From the NCBI RefSeq assembly GCF_963678635.1, contig NW_026970923.1, positions 1 through 64,000 of the forward strand: a stretch of 64,000 nucleotides of DNA, read 5' to 3'. The position numbers were made by a program, and so were the translations under genes. Under the pieces are notes generated by a model. That model worked only from the letters and a program-made list of their open reading frames with translations, ran no database searches and was not told where the DNA came from. The DNA is from Symsagittifera roscoffensis (Eukaryota > Xenacoelomorpha > Acoela > Convolutidae). This document shows, piece after piece, positions 59,501-64,000 of this stretch; position 1 is the first letter of the stretch; every line of letters begins with the position of its first letter.

Positions 59501-62500
59501 AATCAGTAGCATTTCAGTAGAAACCAGTTTGTTGGATCCGTGGAAATGTAAAATATCAACAAGATTATTCAGACAAGCTGCGTTTAATCAATCTCTTACT
59601 GCTCCCGCTTTCCGTATATTTATTTGATCTTCTACTTCTCTCAAAACTGTGTAGAAGCCGATGAACTCAATATCGTAATTCCTTCAAATCGACGAGCAGC
59701 AAATCCAAAAAACTGAAAAATTGCGCTCAAGAAAACAAAAGTCGAAAAGACAAGAAATGCATTTGTTTTTCATACAGCCAATTTCGAGAAACTGAATTGA
59801 TGCATACATAGATTTTTGAAAACCTAAAGGCCTTGAAAAACGCATTTTGGCCCTCACGTGAAAATACGCCAACGAACGAGTATACGAATATACTCGAAAA
59901 GTGGTGAAAACTCCCTCCATTAATACCGTGGTTCCAAATCAACGACAACATTCACGTGATAGAGAAGTTGCAAATTTATAGTTTCAACGTGCAAATAAGC
60001 GAGTTTTTTAATAGCTTTTTTGATGTTTTCTCTGAAGCTAATGATGATATAGGTTTAACATTTTGATACTTGCTAAATGAAATTGTTTGAAAGGATCTAG
60101 CCGGATCCAAATGGAAGAAATTTTTTTAGAAGACGTAAAACAGGCTTTTGAGTTCCTGCTGTTGAAAAAAAACACAAAGAATATAAAATTATCGATTCAA
60201 TTTGGCTTTTTGGAAAGCTTATTAGCTTGAATTACTCCTCATGTTGCTAAAAATTGACAGATAAAAGAATTTAGAGCCCACCTGGAGGTTTCGTGGACAA
60301 GTATCGATTTTTGCATTTCAAAGTGTTGCCATTATAATCGATTACAGTTACATTTTGAGAAATTGGGAGACATTTTTTTGGCTGTACAGTTTTTTTGGCT
60401 GAATACGATATCCGTCATGAAAGAAAGTTGGCTTGCCCCTTCCCCCACTTCATCTGTTGGAGATTTTCACGGCGTAGAAAAAACCGGGTAAACAGGTATT
60501 TTCAAACTTTTTCCTAAGTTTGTTCCCTTTACCCAAAATTAATTATCCCCGTCACACTCGCACTTAGTAAGTGAGTTAAATTGCGAGAAAAACGGGTTGG
60601 CCAGGAGTTCAGAAAAATTAGATTGAGTTGGATGAGGGAAAAAGACGCAAAAATTTAGAAAATAATCAAAAATTTACGAAAAGAAAAGATATAAGTAAAA
60701 AATAAATTTCAGCTTGAAAAATTCAACAGATGTATTGCAACAGTAACGCTCAAGTTTTGAATATCTGTAAACCTTATTGCACGTCTGACTAATAAATTAA
60801 AAGGATTTTCCTTCCTTTATAATCAATTTAAAAAGTTTTTTTTTTCCATTAAAAAGTAGTAGCAGTATAATTCATCTTAAATTGATTATAATCAATCACA
60901 TAGCGTTTTATAGAGACTATAATGAGCGGTTATTATTTTATTCTTCGTGGAACTCCGGTGCGTGTGAATTATTTGGTCCGGCGTCAAAAAACGGTGGTAT
61001 CTGTTTTGACAATACCATTCATAAAAAGTCTTGGGCGCTAATACCAAAAAGTTGAACAAAATAAGAGACAAAGTCAAAGCTAATGACAATTCTGTACAAG
61101 TATCGGAGCAGCTATTTTTCCGAAGTATTTTCCGGAGCAGTTTTTTTGCTCGCTCATCATCAGGGAAAATAACTCAAAAAGTTCTAGCCTTTTTTAAAAA
61201 CCTCGACCATGTAACACAATTCTTTTATCTGTAGTTTTTTGCGGCATGAAGAGTAGGTCAAGCTCATAAGCTTCCCAACCCGCACCGAAGTTTCTCCGAT
61301 TATTATCTATTATCTAGCGATTTTGTGGTCGAACAAAAAATTGTTCTTTTAATAATCAATTATCTGGTGATTTTGTGGTCGCAGAGTAGAATAATCGATT
61401 ATATGGAGAAAAAAATCCTTTAAAAAACTTTAATTTTATGTCGATTATATTGGAATTATAGTAGATTATAATAGATTCCCGCATCGAGCGCCCATGGATC
61501 ATAATCAATTATATTATTATAATATGGTCCGCAATAAAATGGCAAAATAATCGATTATCATCCATTAAAAATGGATTATAATCCTTATATTTTTTTGTCA
61601 ATATAATCCATTACAATCGATTTTAATCGATTATGATAGTTTTTTCGAGGGGTTGTTCATGAAATTTAAAATTTATTCAAAGTTATCTTATTTCCTGTTT
61701 AGTGCAGTTGCTACGCATCACGTTTCATAAACTGTGACATTTCAGAACAAAATACTTTTTGGTCTCTGTTTTTAAATTCATCGCAGTTTAACACTTCATT
61801 TTACTGTTTTTTTTTAGCACAACCCCCCCCCCCCCCAATTTAAACATCCCCCACCCTCTGTTAAGCCCCCAGTCACCCCCACCAGTTTACCTACCCCACC
61901 CCCCCCCCCCCCCCCCAGTTTAAGCCCCTCCCACTATTTACCCTCCCCCAGTTTACCATTTTATCCCCCCCCCCGTTTTATTTACCCATCCCCCGGTTAT
62001 GCCCCCCCCCCCCAGTTTACACCCCCCAGTTTACCCTACCCTTTCAGTTGGGGGGGGGGTGGTAAAAAGTTTGAGGGGCCGAAGGGATAGCAATAGTTTT
62101 TGTTGCGATTTTCTGGCAGTTTTATGGCGAATACAATAGATTTTATTGCGATTTTATGGCAATTTCAGGGCGAAAAAAATAAATTTTGTTGAGATTACGT
62201 GGAGATAAAAAAACTTTTTAGTGGAATTATAAGGCAATATAATCTTCATGAAAATAATCAATTTTCTTTCTATTATAATAGAAAAAGTTGCTTAAATTGG
62301 TTACACATAATCGATTATAATGGCAACATTTTCCGCAACATTTTCTCAATATAATCTATTTTTATCCGAGAAACTTCAGTGCGGGAAAGAACCAATTTGT
62401 GTAGTCAAGTTCTTTGTGTTGTTTGCGAGGATGTTTTCACAGCAATTCATTAGGCGATTTTTCTAAATAATATCCATGCTAGCTAGCATATAAATTTAGC

Positions 62501-62960
62501 AAAGGTCATATTGAATTTACATAGTTATTCATAGACCCAGGTACGATTCTGCCTCCATTCTGATTGGCTGCAAATTCCAACTCAGAGCCAAGTTAACTAC
62601 CTCCCCCTAAACAGATTGAGGGGTCCGTCCTGTTACCTGGATAACCTAATTGTGACATGCCCAACAGTAGCCAATCAGATCGTCGGATTATTCGTAGAAG
62701 AGGCGAATGGTGACTACTGCTGCCCCATCTACAACATGTGTTGTCCATTCAGCGAATACTTCTGGGCAAACCTGCAGATGCTCTCGTTCTCTTTCGGAGG
62801 TGCTGTGATATTCTTCTGCTTAGTTGGCGTTATGATAACTGCTCTGTGCTGTTGCTGCTGCTGTTGCTGTTGTGACAAGAAAAGAACTACCCGCACCGAA
62901 GTTTCTCGGATAAAAATAGATTATATTGAGAAAATATTGCCAAAAACATTGCCATTATAA
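56503..62960 (+). CDS. Small cysteine-rich membrane protein, incomplete model
   Basis: Exons: 56503-56555 (start and signal peptide MKSFTLAVNALLTLIIM), 57128-57282 (Cys-rich ectodomain with CMNCGGDVGSCCGG and SFCCS) and about 62615-62960 (YCCPIYNMCCPFSEYFW, then a membrane segment SFGGAVIFFCLVGVMITAL, nine cysteines in a row, and a basic tail). The plan (signal, paired-Cys ectodomain, one membrane span, Cys-rich inner edge) is like Shisa or CYYR1 small membrane proteins, but I cannot assign a family. Phases of the second and third pieces do not match with the strong gtgagt donor, so at least one exon is probably missing between them. Confidence 0.55.
57128..57282 (+). CDS. Cys-rich gene exon 2: ectodomain
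   Basis: Acceptor tatttcag, donor a|gtgagt. Encodes YPVWGDDVQPGTFFCMNC, then a glycine/cysteine-rich turn and SFCCSAELLAVQASFGIAT. Six cysteines in 52 residues. In frame with exon 1. Confidence 0.65.
57352..58071. mobile_element. Second Tc1/mariner-type foldback element, diverged
   Basis: The ends cagtgctgattta and aatctgcactg, plus inner blocks shared with 37082-37814 (ttctcaaattgggttaag, tttggc...tcaaaaattacgc, gaggct...), identify the same family. The copy is older; a TA follows the right end but the left TA is not preserved. It lies in the intron after exon 2 of the Cys-rich gene. Confidence 0.7.
58428..59960 (+). pseudogene. LINE (non-LTR) reverse-transcriptase remnant
   Basis: Recognisable pieces of a Jockey/CR1-like RT in the right order: VYIKNDPKTLRTISLSHNS (58620-58680), a YAGFPKAFGKVPE-type DFSKAF block near 58860, QGSFLRPFLFCIFMNDLLDV and IFADDMK (about 59040-59140), then KDLGVYLTKNLKL near 59325 and the conserved C-terminal segment with LLPLSVYLFDLLLL near 59600. 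There are several stops and frame changes, the 5' end is cut, and no endonuclease domain is visible. It lies in the sense direction inside an intron of the Cys-rich gene. Confidence 0.75.
59961..61278. other. AT-rich intronic stretch
   Basis: No gene seen. Scattered aatcgatta-type motifs (for example near 60335 and 60885) resemble those in the elements at 61279 and 62890 and may be worn fragments of the same family. It could also hide the missing exon of the Cys-rich gene. Confidence 0.4.
61279..62385 (+). mobile_element. 1.1 kb DNA element with aatcgatta motifs, forward copy
   Basis: Ends cccgcaccgaagtttctc and gagaaacttcagtgcggg are inverted repeats. The interior has many near-palindromes of the type ataatcgattat, a C-rich minisatellite and no coding region. 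It is the reverse complement of 62890-63994. I found no clear target duplication, so the superfamily is unknown. Confidence 0.75.
61822..62062 (+). repeat. C-rich minisatellite (ccccagttta type)
   Basis: C-runs of 8-20 alternate with agttta or similar, then a G-run. On the minus strand it is G-rich with many closely spaced G-runs and could form quadruplexes. The mirror copy is at 63209-63450. Confidence 0.8.
62615..62960 (+). CDS. Cys-rich gene last exon: membrane span and tail
   Basis: After acceptor ccctaaacag one frame stays open for over 110 codons: Cys-rich ectodomain end, membrane segment, nine consecutive Cys (TGC/TGT), DKKRTT, then tail to TAA at 62958-62960. From codon 62889-62891 on, the tail is encoded by the end of a 1.1 kb mobile element. 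The Cys run beside the inner membrane face is a plausible palmitoylation site (inference). Confidence 0.55.
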
Positions 62961-63994
62961 TCGATTATGTGTAACCAATTTAAGCAACATTTTCTATTAT
63001 AATAGAAAGAAAATAGATTATTTTCATCAAGAATATATTGCCTTGTAATTCCACTAAAATGTATTTTTTTCTCCACATAATCTCGATAAAATATATTTTT
63101 TTGCCATGAAATCGCCATGAAATCTCAATAAAATCGATTTTTTTTGCCATAAAATTGCAATAAAATCTATTGTTTCTGCCATAAAAAAAACGGCCCCTCT
63201 AGCTTTTTACCCCCCCCCCCAACTGAAGGGGTAGGGTAAACTGGGGGGGGGGTGTAAACTGGGGGGGGGGCGCATAACCGGGGGATGGATAAATAAATCA
63301 GGGGGGGGGATAAAGTGGTAAACTGGGGGGAGGGTAAATAGTGGGAGTGGCGTAAACTGGGGTGGGGGGGATAGTAAACTGGTGGGGGTAGTGAACTGGG
63401 GGCTTAACTGAGGGTGGGGGGTGTTTAAACTGGGGGTGGGGAGCTTGTGGTAAAAAAAACAGTAAAATGAAGTGTTAAACTGCGATGAATTTAAAAACAG
63501 AGACCAAAAAATATAGAAATTTTGTTCTGAAATGTAACATTTTATGAAACGTAATACGTAGCAACTGCACTAAACATGAAATAAGATAATTTTATATCAA
63601 CTGTAAATTTCATGAATAACCCCTCAAAAAAATCCATTATAATGTATTAAAATCGTTTATAATGGATTATATTGACAAAAAAATATTAGGAATATAATCC
63701 ATTTTTAATGGATTATAATCGACTATTTTGTCATTTTATTGCAAACCATATTATGAAAATATAATCGATTATGATCCATGGGCGCTCGGTGCCGGAATCT
63801 TTTATAATCTATTATAATTCCAATATAATCGACATAAAATTAAAGTTTTTTAATCAATTTTTTTCTCCATATAATCGATTTTTCTGTTCTGCGACCACAA
63901 AATCACCAGATAATTGATTATTAAAAGAACAATTTTTTGTTCGACCACACAATCGCCAGATAATAGATAATAATCAGAGAAACTTCGGTGCGGG
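62890..63994 (-). mobile_element. 1.1 kb DNA element, inverted copy
   Basis: Reverse complement of 61279-62385 along its whole length: the same order of aatcgatta motifs, the gaccacaaaatc block, the minisatellite as G-runs, and ends cccgcaccg/cggtgcggg. It starts within the last exon of the Cys-rich gene and supplies its last 23 or so codons and its stop. Confidence 0.75.
63209..63450 (+). repeat. G-rich minisatellite (taaactgggg type)
   Basis: Mirror of 61822-62062; the plus strand carries closely spaced G-runs with quadruplex potential. Confidence 0.8.
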
Positions 63995-64000
63995 TTCAAC

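Noticed and set aside
59684-59951. Minus-strand frames of 74-78 codons
   Set aside because: Antisense of the LINE remnant's C-terminal region.

Overview
The window reads as a piece of an AT-rich invertebrate animal genome. Host genes are few, intron-containing (mostly GT-AG) and spread out, and most of the sequence is mobile elements, inverted-repeat elements and recent two-copy tandem duplications. The best host gene encodes a retinol-saturase-like protein (RetSat). I cannot name the species. A marine invertebrate would fit the large, element-filled introns and the long G/C runs, but that is a guess.

Layout. 1-2570: about four units of a complex satellite. 2671-20335: one segment of about 8.8 kb present twice in tandem; each copy holds an old, heavily broken Ty3/gypsy-type fossil. 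19184-26965: an LTR element with unusually long LTRs (2.4 and 2.26 kb) enclosing only gag, zinc-knuckle and protease regions. 24816-33514: a 4.35 kb tandem duplication that starts inside the 3' LTR. 33935-38182: a cluster of about 210 bp hAT-like miniature elements with G/C-run ends and 8 bp target duplications, plus an element built around a 20 bp iterated palindromic motif. 36935-45499: RetSat in at least four exons. Its first visible intron (5.9 kb) holds a Tc1/mariner-type foldback element and a second foldback that itself carries a hAT-like miniature element and a young, nearly whole Ty1/copia element. 45590-46010: traces of a convergent minus-strand gene. 46167-49838: a 1.84 kb tandem duplication. 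About 51840-54767: a second gypsy-type fossil with an internal 1.12 kb duplication. 54768-56300: inverted-repeat elements. 56503-62960: exons of a small cysteine-rich, probably single-pass membrane protein, with a LINE fragment and a foldback element between its exons. 61279-63994: two 1.1 kb copies of one DNA element in opposite orientation around the last exon, one of which appears to supply the protein's C-terminus.

How it fits together. The two host genes are not obviously linked. RetSat probably acts on retinoids or related polyenes at the endoplasmic reticulum. The Cys-rich protein looks like a secreted-then-anchored membrane protein. Everything else is best read as layers of insertion and duplication. 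Two of the tandem duplications have a breakpoint inside an LTR of the same retroelement. I saw no rRNA, tRNA or CRISPR array. Many short open frames in the window lie in repeats and are not called as genes.
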